In this document: one piece after another, positions 23,839-33,520 of the stretch
How the letters are laid out: every line of letters starts with the position of its first letter
Position numbering within the stretch: the first letter of the stretch is position 1
From: Brachionus manjavacas
Taxonomy: Eukaryota; Rotifera; Eurotatoria; Ploima; Brachionidae
Length of the DNA stretch: 64,000 bases
Assembly: GCA_019054805.1 (NCBI GenBank)
Contig: JAHQIY010000005.1
Location: 5,439,501 to 5,503,500 of the forward strand
Reading direction: 5' to 3'
Notes under the pieces: generated by a model
Seen by the model: the letters and a program-made list of their open reading frames with translations, nothing else
Database searches by the model: none
Told to the model about the DNA's origin: nothing
Position numbers and translations under genes: made by a program

Positions 23839-26800
23839 ATGATAGCTATTATAGTGGTACTTTTAATTCAGCAAAGTAGCCAGGATTATATCCGCAGCGA
23901 CGAGTTAATCCTGAACGAAAACCTGGAAATAGGCTCCGAAATAATCAACCTGAACAATTTGCACAAATTCAACCCAAATCTTCAATTCAAAATCGTCAAC
24001 GACACCTCCTTGGTCAACTACATCCATCTCGAATACTTGAACAGCGACACCACTTTGATCATACTCAAACAAAAGCTCGATTTCGATGACCTATGCGACT
24101 CGTCCATTCAACAAATCGAAGCCAGAACCATGTCAAGCTCCATAGTCACGTGCTCTCACACAATCAAAATAATCGCCATCAACCAAAACAATTTTATCGA
24201 GATACCAATTCAAATTAGAAAAATAAACTTCATCAAAAAGCAACAAATTGAAATTATTTTCAAGAGAAACAATCTAAAGCTAAATCTCACCTCCGTCCAA
24301 AATCATTTCCTCATCGAAAAACCTGTCATACAGCCTTCCGAAGACTCGGCCGATTTAAGAGACAAGCTGGTGTACCAGGTTACGTCAAACTCTGAGCTGA
24401 TCGAAGCTAGTTTGGAGAGTCAAACGTCGGACAAAAACCTCAATTTGAGTGTGCGCTTTATGGATGAAAAAGCTCTGGTAAAGGCCTATGACTTCGGTGT
24501 GGAAATGAGACTGAAGCTAGAGGCTTTTTTGCATCCGAACATTTCCGACTTGTACTCGGTTGAGTCGAATTCAAGCCAGAGCTTTTGTCTGAGGGTCAGC
24601 GAGCTAACAAAATTGAATCTTAAGCCTCTGGACTTTGCCCAGTCGCTCTACTCAATTGTAATTGAGAACAAATATTTGGCCATAAACGATGTAATTCTAG
24701 AGCCTAGACTAAAATTGTCAAGCAACATTGAAAGCGATATTGTGTTCTCGTTGTTTCAAAATGAGCCGACCAGTGGCCACTTTCCATTTTATGTGGATGC
24801 CAACACGGGCTCTATTAGGGTCAAGAGTCAACTGTGGACCGAGGACGACGACTACTTGAACAAAAATGTCAACAAAAACTACTTGTTCGGACTCAAGGCT
24901 ACTTACAGGCGCTTGCTGACCAACTCGTCCAAGTCCAACTACTACTATGACTACATGATACCAGCATTTACCAAAATTCAGATAAACATAAGGCGCGAGA
25001 AAATGGACTCGGCCATGATCCGTGCCCAGATCGCCTCGCCCTTCATATCAAAGTACGAAATCCTAAACAAAGAATCAGCTAATCAAACGTTCATCTACTA
25101 CATAAATGACCCCATACAAATTGGCTCCCAGCTCGTCCACTATTCAGTTAAATTTGCCAAAGCAATTGACTGGAATTTGACCAATGTGCACTGGGTGTAC
25201 TCGAATGAAGCCGATTTTGAGTATGCATTCAACTTGAGTTGTATGCAAATATCAAGTAAAAGTGAGCTCCGCGATGGCCAAATTTATAGAACTGACTTCA
25301 AGTATGTCGAGCGCACCCGAAACTCGCTCGGTTTCAGAGTGCTGAACCAGCTTAACATCGAGTTTCGGGTGGACTTCGACCCGTTGCTCTTTGAACAAGG
25401 CGAATACAACATATCGCTGTATCAGTCCGATTTGGTCGGGCAGAAAATTGGCCAATTTAAGCTCAGAGAACGCATTGGCAGCAAATTTAACAAGCAGAGT
25501 GTGGACAGTGTGATCTTTAGGCTTGTAGACTCCGAGGATTCGCACCGGTTCGATTTGGACTTTCGAACCGGCGGCCTCAGTGTGAAACAGGTGTTGGCAA
25601 AGTCAGTTTATTATTTGGACATTTTGGCCGTCAATTCGGACATACAAAAAACAGCCAGAGTAAAGTGTAGAATTAGTGTGGACTGTTCCAAAGTTGAGAA
25701 GCCCAAAGGCGACTTTGAGTTCAATGTGTTCGAGGACTCGTTTGCTCGCACTCAAATTGGCAAATTTCAAAGCATTTGCACCAACTCGGACTATTGGTAT
25801 TCGCTTGAGCCAACTTTAAACATTCGCCTTTGTTCCAAATATGACCAGTTCAACTGCAAAAATTTTCACATAGAAACCAAAAATGATTTTATCAAAAATT
25901 TATTTAAAATTGATGCATCGATCGGCTATTTGGTAAACAGAAAAAATTTGACCATTGGCACATTTTTGAGTTTAATCAAGCTAGACTATGCTCATGTTTA
26001 CAGCGACCTGAGCGACATATTCGAATCGTCTCGGCTGTCGCTTCTGTTGAATGCTAGAATCAAATTTCCCCAAGGACTAAGCTTTACTTATCCGATACAA
26101 ATCAGGGTCCAGAACAAACCAGCAATTGGCAATTTTAGTCCTAAACTGAGCCTAGTCGAGACCGATTCGAATAAGTCACAATCAGTCTGTCTGTACAATT
26201 ATACACTAGCTACCAGCGCTTCAATTGTATCACGTTTTGTCAGAGTCAATGAAAAAATGGCTCATTTCGAACCAGAATTCACATTTTCACACTGCAAGGC
26301 CAAGTTCTACATTGACAATAATGGTTGTCTCAGCCTCAAGCACACTCAATTGACTCACATTTGCCACAGCGTCAACCAAACTGGTCTCATTCTGAACAGC
26401 GGAGTCTACAATCTTCAATTCAAACTTTGTTTTTATGACAACAACAAAGTGTCTTGTTCCGAGCTCTACAATCAAAGTGTCCAAATACCATTCGATGTAT
26501 ACAACACATCGAAAATTGTGCTCACTCAAAGCTTTCAAAATGATGACCAAGCCGAATCTGTGAACCAAAATTTGACTCAATTGCTAGCCAGGCCGAATTT
26601 CCGTGTTTATTTGGTGATTATTATGGCTGTTGTTGTTCTGGTTGCGTTGATCACCGTCCTGTTTTTGATTGTGCTATTCTCTGGTCCCAAGAATGATCTT
26701 AAGTCTTTGGGCAAAAAGGCCTTGGTGATTAGAAATGACATGAACTTCAAGTATGCTTTGAGCTAGTTAAATTCTTAAATAAAGTAAATTAAATGTTTTT

Positions 26801-27507
26801 TTTTAAATAGAAATTTAGAGATAAACACGGATACAAGGAGCCAAGCAAGTGCCAATACACCAGAGTCAAGCTCTAATTCAACCACGGCAACTAATAGCAC
26901 AAAAATGACCAAAACAGATGAAGAGGACGAAGTTAAAATTCAAGTATTAGATGACTATGTGGACATGTCCAAGCAGTTTAAGCAAATTAATTTTGGCTAT
27001 GAGAATAAAAATTTTAGCTATTCGGGCTCATTTCGTTCGATGGGAAGTTCTTATGAGTCTGGTGATGAGACAAACAGAAAAATTGAAAACGACCAAGGGT
27101 TGTACTCAGTCAAAAATGCTTCTATACAATTTCAGAATCAGTCAGACATTTTGTCGCCCAAAAAAGACACCGATTTCTATGCATGTGTTCCTGAGCATAG
27201 CCATACAGAGTCAGCGACCTTGCCAGCTTACAATTGTTTGTTGGTGAGCAATAACACTCAGGCCAATGATGCTTTGCAGCCTACGCCCAAAACAAGTTCT
27301 TTGAAGAAGTTAAAAAAAGATTTAGCGGTCAAAAGAGCCATCTACAGCACAGTCAATGATGCCAAAATACACAACGCAATCAGTATAAAAACACAGAATG
27401 ATTTAGGCACTCAATTAAGCTATGATGCCAGCGGTTCGTTTAGTTTTGTAAATGGAAACAACGATATGCTATTTAGTCCGAATGATATGTTCGCTTCTGT
27501 CGTATGA
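23839..27507 (+). CDS. Divergent cadherin-like transmembrane receptor
   Basis: Two exons, 23839-26750 and 26811-27507, joined by a 60-bp GT..AG intron, restore one frame of 1,202 residues. The first exon alone would stop at 26766, 16 bases past the donor. The protein starts with a signal peptide (MIAIIVVLLIQQSSQ) and has a long ectodomain. Cadherin-like hints are FYVDANTGSIRVKSQL and FRTGGLSVKQVL (resembling the D-x-x-TG-x-I/L strand) and FEFNVFEDSFARTQIG (a repeat start). The DxNDN calcium-linker motif is absent throughout. A membrane segment lies near residues 925-950 (YLVIIMAVVVLVALITVLFL), followed by a cytoplasmic tail of about 250 residues rich in Ser and Asn. Length and layout match the protocadherin at 0.3-4.0 kb. 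A calcium-independent or degenerate cadherin paralogue is my reading; other adhesion ectodomains remain possible. Confidence 0.75.
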
Positions 27508-27602
27508 GAATTTTTTCTTTTTTTTTGATTAAATTTACCTCATTTTGTACATATTTATATTTATTTTAAATATTTGTCAAGTCTTTGAAAACCAATTTTT
27601 TA

Positions 27603-27608
27603 AATAAA
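27603..27608 (+). terminator. Poly(A) signal AATAAA, cadherin-like gene
   Basis: AATAAA within AAATAAATAAA, 96 bases after the stop codon at 27507. Confidence 0.55.
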
Positions 27609-28090
27609 TAAATTTTTGTATCAATTTTTGATTTTTATTCGAAAAAAAGAATGGGAAATTTTTTTGTTTATTTTTGAAAAGTGTTAAGTTTATTTATTTA
27701 AGGTTTCTAGGAATTCCGAAGTCAGATAATAACACAATTTTTACATACTAGTAGTAATTTTTTAACACAAGAATACTTAATCTTTTTTTTAACGGTTTAG
27801 ACTCGAGAAGTCTAAGCTTTATATGAAAACAAATGTTTTTATCTTTTGGCTATTTTAACCTTTTATTGTATAATTTTATTTTATAAATAAAATAATTTTA
27901 ATAAATTAATTCAAACAGTTTAAAAATTGATGAATCTAAAGAAAAAAGTAAGATACAGAAAAAAATCTTGTCTCAAATTTAAAAAATAATGGCGAATTTA
28001 GTTGTGATACCCCAATTATTGAATTAAATACCCCAAATGTTTAAGTTTTTATCCCAAATTTTTAAAAATAACCCTAAATGTTAAATGGAA
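27609..28090. other. Non-coding DNA with degenerate CCCAAA-type tandem units
   Basis: From about 28004 to 28110, imperfect units of 20-25 bp recur (ATACCCCAATTATTG, ATACCCCAAATGTTT, ATCCCAAATTTTT, ACCCTAAATGTTA, ATACCTCCAAAATAAC). They run into the left inverted repeat of the adjacent cassette and may be its subterminal repeats. Upstream is plain AT-rich sequence. Confidence 0.4.
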
Positions 28091-28186
28091 TACCTCCAAA
28101 ATAACAATTTTACTTTAAAAAAAAATGAACACCTTTTCTATTAAAATAAAAACAAATTTGTCATTTTAACACTATTTTTATTAAAA
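28091..28186 (+). repeat. Left inverted repeat of the cassette
   Basis: About 95 bp, roughly 85-90% similar by eye to the reverse complement of 30297-30390, with small A-run length differences. Confidence 0.6.
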
Positions 28187-28389
28187 GAAGTACAAATATT
28201 AAAAAAAAATTTTGCTGAAACTTATTTATTTATTCAGGAGTGTGACTCTTTAGAACAATTCAAGGCACTGAATAAAGACTTACTTTTTATAAAATGGTTG
28301 CCAAAACGAAATTACAAAAGAAGAATGTAAAATTTATAATCAAAACCTTAGCTCACAAGATTGGCAAAATTTTGATATTAGGATGAGTT

Positions 28390-28600
28390 GTATCTCATTA
28401 TTTATTTATTATTATTTACAGTGGTGATTTGATCACAGTATTTTACGAAAAATTACGTAAAATATCGTTAATTAACAAAATTTTACCACATTTTACGTAA
28501 ATTAACGTAAAATCCGAAAAGTGAGAAAGAGGTATTTTACGAAAAATTGCGTAAATTTTCAGGATTTTGAGATAATTTTGGTTAAATTTGGTAAAATTCA
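28390..28600. repeat. TTTTACGTAAAAT-rich palindromic repeat
   Basis: Repeated palindromic strings (ATTACGTAAAAT, TTTTACGTAAATTAACGTAA, ATTTTACGAAAAATTGCGTAA) follow ACAGTGGTGATTTGATCACA. A related inverted copy with GTCAAATCGGCACTGTAGAT and ATTTTACGTAAAAT lies at about 54305-54360. The CAGTG start resembles the ends of some hAT-type MITEs; the family is not established. Confidence 0.4.
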
Positions 28601-28659
28601 AAACGGCCAATTTAAAATTCAAAATTTTTGAAAAGATGTCTTTTTTTTCGAAAATTTAA

Positions 28660-29450
28660 AATAGTAACTAAAGAAGTCGATTTGAGACTGTCAGTAGTTT
28701 AAGTTTTTTATATGCCTCATGATGTAATATGTTGGAGGGAGTATCATATCTTAGTTTTAGTATAGAACAAACTGCTGAATTTTGGATTACTTCCAACCTT
28801 TTTATATTAGTTTCTGGAAGAGAGTTAAGACAAGTGAAAGAATAATCTAGAATAGACCCTATCAAATACTTATAAAGATTTCCTAAGTTTTTAAAGTCAA
28901 GGCCCCATTTTTTATTTGATAAGATTTTGATTATGTTTAGCCTTAAATTAGAACGTTCTTTAATTTCATCTATCATTTAAGAAAAGGTTAATTTAGAATC
29001 AAATTTAATACCTAGGAACTTTATTTCTTTTAAGCTTTCCATCATATTCCCATAGATCCTTAAATTAAACACAGAACTTTCTTTGTTGTTTTTAGTAAAA
29101 ATCATTGAGCAAGACTTTTCAACCGAAATCTTCATTTTCCACTTGAAAAGCCACTGTCCTAATTCAACTAAGTACTTGTTCATCTTACTTTCTATATTTC
29201 TTTATAAATAAAAAAGTCACAAGATCGTCTGCAAAGAGAAGTGAATATTCATTATTAGATTTACCTTAAATGTTCTACAGTTAAGAAATTATTTAATCCA
29301 ATAAATTAAATAGGCAGGTATTTTTGTCTTTATAAGCTTGTAAATTATACCTTCATGCCAAACCTTGTCGAAAGCTTTGGAAATGTCAAAAAATAAGCAA
29401 CATACTTTTTTCTTTCTATTAAATGATTCGACAACTTTTTGAATAAGGAA
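28660..29450 (-). mobile_element. LINE reverse-transcriptase fragment A
   Basis: The minus strand encodes LFFDISKAFDKVWHEGI (reverse-transcriptase motif), MKISVEKSCSMIF, EIKFLGIKFD, then LNIIKILSNKKWGLDFKNL and GSILDYSFTCLNSL, ending near YDTPSNILHHEAYKKLKLLT. This order is that of a non-LTR reverse transcriptase from the palm region to the thumb and C-terminus. A stop separates two open pieces (28668-28976 and 28977-29183), and the catalytic ADD region is frameshifted or lost. Same family as the fragments at 29871-30235 and 33521-34540. Confidence 0.75.
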
Positions 29451-29578
29451 ATTAGTTTAATACGAGTTAAATATAATGAAAATAATTAGAAATTGAGTAA
29501 TTGCTCTTGTTAACACTGATTAAAACATTACAAGTGTCATTATGTGATTACAATTGCTGAAGTTTTGATTCAGACCGT

Positions 29579-29848
29579 ATGGATATCTCTATTCAATCAA
29601 ATAGAATAAAAGGTGAACCAAAAACAACAGTTGGTCCACTTCAATTACACACAAAAGAATATCAAGCTTCAAACATGATTTCAAAAGATATAGAATCAGA
29701 TGATGAAAGCGACGAGATAGAGATAGAGGTGGCGTCAGCTTCAAAAAGACAAAGATCCCACCAAGACGACAATATTTGCCAAAAATGTGGTGTGAAAATG
29801 GTCAAAAGACGATATTGGGCCTGTCCTAATAAATGCGACAAAAATTAA
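29579..29848 (+). CDS. Small zinc-ribbon protein, function unknown
   Basis: An 89-residue ORF from an ATG. The N-terminal half is polar; the middle is acidic (SDDESDEIEIEVASA); then comes a basic patch SKRQR. The C-terminus carries CQKCGVKMVKRRYWACPNKC, a CxxC-x(12)-CxxxC arrangement typical of a small zinc ribbon. An acceptor-like TTTTGATTCAG ends five bases before the ATG, so this may be the last exon of a longer gene or a spliced-leader acceptor. It lies between two LINE fragments and on the opposite strand to them. It may be a real host gene, a captured exon or an element-encoded protein. Confidence 0.45.
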   Translation: MDISIQSNRIKGEPKTTVGPLQLHTKEYQASNMISKDIESDDESDEIEIEVASASKRQRSHQDDNICQKCGVKMVKRRYWACPNKCDKN

Positions 29849-29870
29849 ATATTTTGTTTTTTTTTCTCTA

Positions 29871-30235
29871 ACTGCTGAATTTTGAATCACTTGAATTTTT
29901 TTAATGTTGGTTTCTGTGAGTGAATTTAAACAAGGAAAAGAATAATCGAGAATTGATCCTATTAAGGATTTGTATAGATTCCCTAATGTTTTGGGTTTAA
30001 GGCCCCATTTTTTATTCGATTGATATTTAATAATATTTAGTCTTGAGTTACAGCGGTCTTTTATCTCATCCACCATTTAACTAAATGTAAGTTTTGAGTC
30101 TAATGTAATTCCTAAGAACTTTTTCTTTTAGATTTAAACTGTTTTCATTAATTTTAGGTCAAGATTAGTTTTTTTTCTAGAGTTTTTTTGATAGATCGTG
30201 TAGCATGACTTTTCAACAGACATTTTCATTAAAAA
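29871..30235 (-). mobile_element. LINE reverse-transcriptase fragment B
   Basis: The minus strand encodes MKMSVEKSCYTIYQKN, then LNIIKYQSNKKWGLKPKTL, SLIGSILDYSFPCLNSL and IQVIQNSAV. This is a second copy of the same protein region as fragment A, so the two are separate insertions and not halves of one element. The homology stops abruptly at 29871, next to a T run, 22 bp beyond the zinc-ribbon ORF. Confidence 0.7.
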
Positions 30236-30296
30236 ATTACAGTTAAATGTTTTGATTTATATCCAAAACTTATCAATAAAGGTTTTTTTTTATTAT

Positions 30297-30390
30297 ATTT
30301 AATAAAAAAAGTGTTTAAGTGACAAATTTGTTTATATTTTAATAGAAAAGGTGTTAATATTTTTAAAGTAAAATTGTTATTTTTGGGGTA
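30297..30390 (-). repeat. Right inverted repeat of the cassette
   Basis: Reverse-complement counterpart of 28091-28186. Similarity may extend outward through GGGGTA and GGGTTTA, matching the CCCC and ACCCTA strings outside the left copy. Confidence 0.6.
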
Positions 30391-31493
30391 CTGATTTTAG
30401 TCAGCCAAAAATAAATAGGGTTTAGAAAAAAATTCATCATTAATAATCTTAAACTAAAGTTTTTAAAGTTTATAGAGGAAAAAAATAATTCTTTTTATTT
30501 TCAAACCTTCTCACGAAATATTTAAAAATCTTTGGAAAATCATTTTTTTTCATTGAATCAAAATAAGAAATTTTTCAAGAACTTGTCAATTTTTTTAGCT
30601 AAATCTTTAGTTTGGTATAAAAATTTTTAATATTTTTTTATCAAAACAATTCAAAAATAATGAATATTTAAATCATATCAATAAGTTTATTAAAACGAAA
30701 ACAACTAATTTAATAATAAATCAAAAAAATCAAATTAAAATTATATTTTTCTTACTTCCAGCATACCCGAATCCCTAAATAGTAAGTAAAGAAAGTACAG
30801 AAAGTACAAGAAAGAACAAGAACGAATAGGGCGAAATGTTTTTTTAAAAGTTTAATCTCATTTTCTATCCATGTCTCAAAGTATAGTAATCCCCCTATTT
30901 TTTTGATGAATGAGGTTTAAACATTCGCCCCGTATTGCAGAGATATTTTGAAGATTTTTTCAACCTCAGCTAGTTTTGAACCCTCGATCCTCTGCTTGCA
31001 TGACTAACACGCAAACCATTCGGCGAACCATTATTTGAATTAAAGCAAAAGGAAAATTAATAAAATAAAGAAATATTTTCTGTATAATGGTTCTATGTTT
31101 GAATAAATCGATTAAGTTGGTTAACAAAACCCATAAAAATTACCTATCTATGTCGATTTAAACAAACCTTATCTATTTTTTCAAAAAATAAATCAAAACT
31201 TTACAAATTACACAATTTTTTTTTCAAATCTACGGATAAATTAAAAAAAATATTTTTTCCCAGCCAAAGGCAACCTTCCAATTTAGGTTTTTATGCTATT
31301 CACTTTTAGTGTCGTTCCAAAGAAAATCCAGTGCCTGGTTAATCTGATTAGAGCTTAAATAGGTAAAGTAAAGTCAAGACAATTTTTTTCGTTGACAAGA
31401 TCAATTAGTTTTGGAAAATTATTTAAAAACCATATTATTAAGTGTTAGATTTTTTAAAAAATCATTATAATTGAAAAAAATTAAATAAAAAAC
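30391..31493. other. Non-coding AT-rich DNA with a tRNA-like SINE relic
   Basis: No ORF of note. The one structured piece is the tRNA-like relic at 30961-31033, listed separately. Confidence 0.45.
30961..31033 (-). repeat. tRNA-like SINE relic
   Basis: The minus strand has TTCGCCGAATGGTTTGCGTG (A-box-like) and GAGGGTTCAAAAC (B-box-like) about 40 bases apart. The acceptor arms do not pair, so it is not a functional tRNA gene. The CCGAATGG core is shared with the SINE heads near 19-21 kb. Confidence 0.4.
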
Positions 31494-31499
31494 TTTATT
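31494..31499 (-). terminator. Poly(A) signal, EF-hand gene
   Basis: AATAAA on the minus strand (TTTATT on plus), seven bases past the stop codon. Very close, but short 3' UTRs are seen elsewhere in the window. Confidence 0.4.
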
Positions 31500-31505
31500 T
31501 GAAAT

Positions 31506-32249
31506 TTAAATCGACTCATTTAAGTTGAAGCCTAGATTTTTTAAAATCTCCTTTTTGCTAAAAGTATCGGAATTTTTAAAAAATGATTCATGACCTATTT
31601 CTCGACTAAGATATGGAATATAATACTTGTAAAGTAAACAATTTTTTTGAATAAAATTGTTAACAAACTCTGTCATATGCTCAATTTCTTCATTTTTAAA
31701 CTTTTCGCCATACGAACAAAGTAGATCTTCTAATTTTTTCCAATCAACTTTTTCTTCTCCATCACTAATTACTTTGAATGCCTTTTCTAACAAATCTTCT
31801 GATTTTGTGTCAAGTTCTCCTGATACTAAAATTGGAAGCATTACTCTGGAAAATGTCTCATAGCTTATTTTGGGTCTATTCATTTGATCAGATTGATTTT
31901 TTTTTCGCTTGGCAAAACTCACTTTCATTTGTATAAAAATTTCTTTAAATTGAGCATCATTTGGACATAAATTCATCGTGTAAACACAATTTTTGATATC
32001 CTCAATGTCAATTTCACCTTTATTCTCAATATCAAAAGATTTAAAAGACGTTTTAATAAGCGAGTCTAGCTTGTTTATATTTAGTTTGTTTTCTAATCTT
32101 TCAAAATTATCCTCCAAGGCTGTATAATTAAATTCTTCTGTAAAATTCGAATCTTTATGAGACTTGATTTTTTGAAGATCTTGAGCATAATCATACTTTT
32201 CAAACAAGTAAGAAGGAATAGCTGCCTGATATCTTGATTTTTGTTTCAT
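31506..32249 (-). CDS. EFCAB2: EF-hand protein related to EFCAB2/DRC8
   Basis: Single-exon ORF of 247 residues. Two EF-hand-like segments are visible. The first is TSFKSFDIENKGEIDIEDIK, whose loop fits D-x-E-x-x-G-x-I-x-x-x-D. A degenerate one is KAFKVISDGEEKVDWKKLED. Between them CPNDAQFKEIFIQ and YETFSRVMLPIL match the spacing of the vertebrate DRC8 protein (SLGCCPTE..., FEKFLPVM), recalled from family knowledge. DRC8 is part of the nexin-dynein regulatory complex of motile cilia. Human EFCAB2 is shorter, so extra N- and C-terminal residues are specific to this lineage, or the match is only at family level. The start is the first in-frame ATG; a spliced 5' exon cannot be excluded. Confidence 0.65.
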   Translation of the reverse strand: MKQKSRYQAAIPSYLFEKYDYAQDLQKIKSHKDSNFTEEFNYTALEDNFERLENKLNINKLDSLIKTSFKSFDIENKGEIDIEDIKNCVYTMNLCPNDAQFKEIFIQMKVSFAKRKKNQSDQMNRPKISYETFSRVMLPILVSGELDTKSEDLLEKAFKVISDGEEKVDWKKLEDLLCSYGEKFKNEEIEHMTEFVNNFIQKNCLLYKYYIPYLSREIGHESFFKNSDTFSKKEILKNLGFNLNESI

Positions 32250-32594
32250 TTTTATTTTATTAATTAAAAAAATTTTTTTTATAAATAAATTGAAATAATT
32301 AAGCGCTATTTGTTAAATTTTCTTTTAAAAAAGTGTGTTCAATTTGTATATTTTTTTACCCGAAAATAATCTATTAATCTCAGCATTTCCGTAAAGAGAA
32401 TTTGTTTGAAATGCTTTTTAATGACGTACAAAATAGAGACGGGTTGATGTCACTTTTTCTCATAATCTGAAGCCTACTAATCAGCTCAAAATCTAGGCAA
32501 AAATAACGCCATCCTAAGGCAGCTGTATGAAAAGGTCATATTTTGAACTATTGAGAGCTACATGAATTATTACTGCGCATCAATTTTCAATGAT
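32250..32594. other. Non-coding spacer between the EF-hand gene and the LINE
   Basis: AT-rich; it would contain the minus-strand promoter of the EF-hand gene. No motif stands out. Confidence 0.4.
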
Positions 32595-33200
32595 TTTTTA
32601 TTATTATAAGTATTAATAGTAGTAGTTCTTGCTGCGACACCTAACATGTAGAGAGTCTGAGCCCATCACCTCCGATTGGAAGTGTAGAGCTGTAGCAGCC
32701 GATTCCATTGAACTTATCTAAAGCCATTTTAAAATTAACGATTGACTTAAATTTCACCACATTTTCTGGCAACTTATTCAAATTTGGAACTACTCTATCT
32801 GAGAAAAATACATGTCTGGCGCTTAGTGCAGCTGCAAAATCGTTTCTAATTTGAGCTGGAAAACTTTCTCTCTGGACTCTGATGCTTTTTCCTCTTAACG
32901 CCCCGGTTGGTCCCTTCTTTTTTGATTTACTCACTAGATTCTTGATCAAGCCTACCTTTTCTATTCCATTCACTAGTTTGTACATTTTAATCAAGTCTCC
33001 TCTTACTCTTCTTTCACTCAGCTTTGTCACGCCTCATTTCATACGACATGTTTCTTACAGACAAAGGTATTTTTGTTGCCTACTCTTGCACCTTTTCCAA
33101 CGCATTCGCATCCCTTTTCATTCTTGGGTTCCAAACATGCACTACGTAATCTAGGTGGGGTCTCATCATGGATATATTCAATCTTACCCACAGTCTTTGT

Positions 33201-33349
33201 GATATAGCGACATCTTTGTCGATATCACTGGAAAGTTGATTAACTTAACCATGAGCGTTTAAGTTAACAAGGAGCATAAATAGCTGCTCCAATACGTCTT
33301 ACGAGAAGATCGGATAGACGGACCCAAGGGTACTAATGTAAACATTACA
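33201..33349 (+). repeat. 5' LTR-like terminal repeat (149 bp, highly structured)
   Basis: Five successive potential stem-loops: 33201-33226 (GATAT..CGACA/TGTCGATATC), 33240-33267 (TTAACTTAA/TTAAGTTAA), 33271-33290 (GGAGCA/TGCTCC), 33295-33320 (CGTC/GACG) and 33338-33349 (TGTAA/TTACA). Identical to 34755-34903 except GGACCC versus GAGCCC near 33321. Confidence 0.8.
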
Positions 33350-33351
33350 TC

Positions 33352-33369
33352 TGGCGACGAGGAAGGGAT
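33352..33369 (+). other. Putative primer-binding site (tRNA-Ser)
   Basis: TGGCGACGAGGAAGGGAT, two bases after the 5' LTR. From remembered animal tRNA-Ser(GCU) sequence, the complement of its 3' end plus CCA is TGGCGACGAGGATGGGAT; one mismatch. Position and sequence both fit retroviral-type priming. Confidence 0.7.
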
Positions 33370-33520
33370 GTTTATAGTGCGTGCAACGGCTACCTGACTA
33401 GGTTCAGTTAGTACCTGGGAAAAATAATAGTCTATGGCTGGTCCCGGTCATTGGTGATCCGGCAGTGGTCACAATGGTCGACAGTTCCCTAGCATTCGCT
33501 TTATAAAAGCGGGGGAAGAT

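Larger units (their letters stand above)
28091..30390. mobile_element. 2.3-kb cassette flanked by inverted repeats
   Basis: The left repeat 28091-28186 and the right repeat 30297-30390 are inverted copies sharing AAATAACAATTTTACTTTAA, AACACCTTTTCTATTAAAAT and AACAAATTTGTCA. Between them lie two minus-strand LINE fragments and a plus-strand zinc-ribbon ORF. No transposase is visible. This could be a non-autonomous DNA transposon that gathered other sequences, or two inverted copies of one short repeat. Target-site duplications were not resolved. Confidence 0.5.

Noticed and set aside
26766-26904. Second cadherin as two genes (stop at 26766, new ATG at 26905)
   Set aside because: GTATGC at 26751 and AAATAG ending at 26810 give a standard short intron that joins both frames, adding a cytoplasmic tail to a protein that otherwise ends soon after its membrane segment.
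30961-31033. Functional tRNA gene
   Set aside because: A- and B-box-like strings are present but the acceptor and T stems do not pair.
33201-33349. Hammerhead ribozyme in the LTR, as in retrozymes and Penelope elements
   Set aside because: No CTGATGA and GAAA core on either strand; the reverse transcriptase inside is LINE-type and not Penelope-type.
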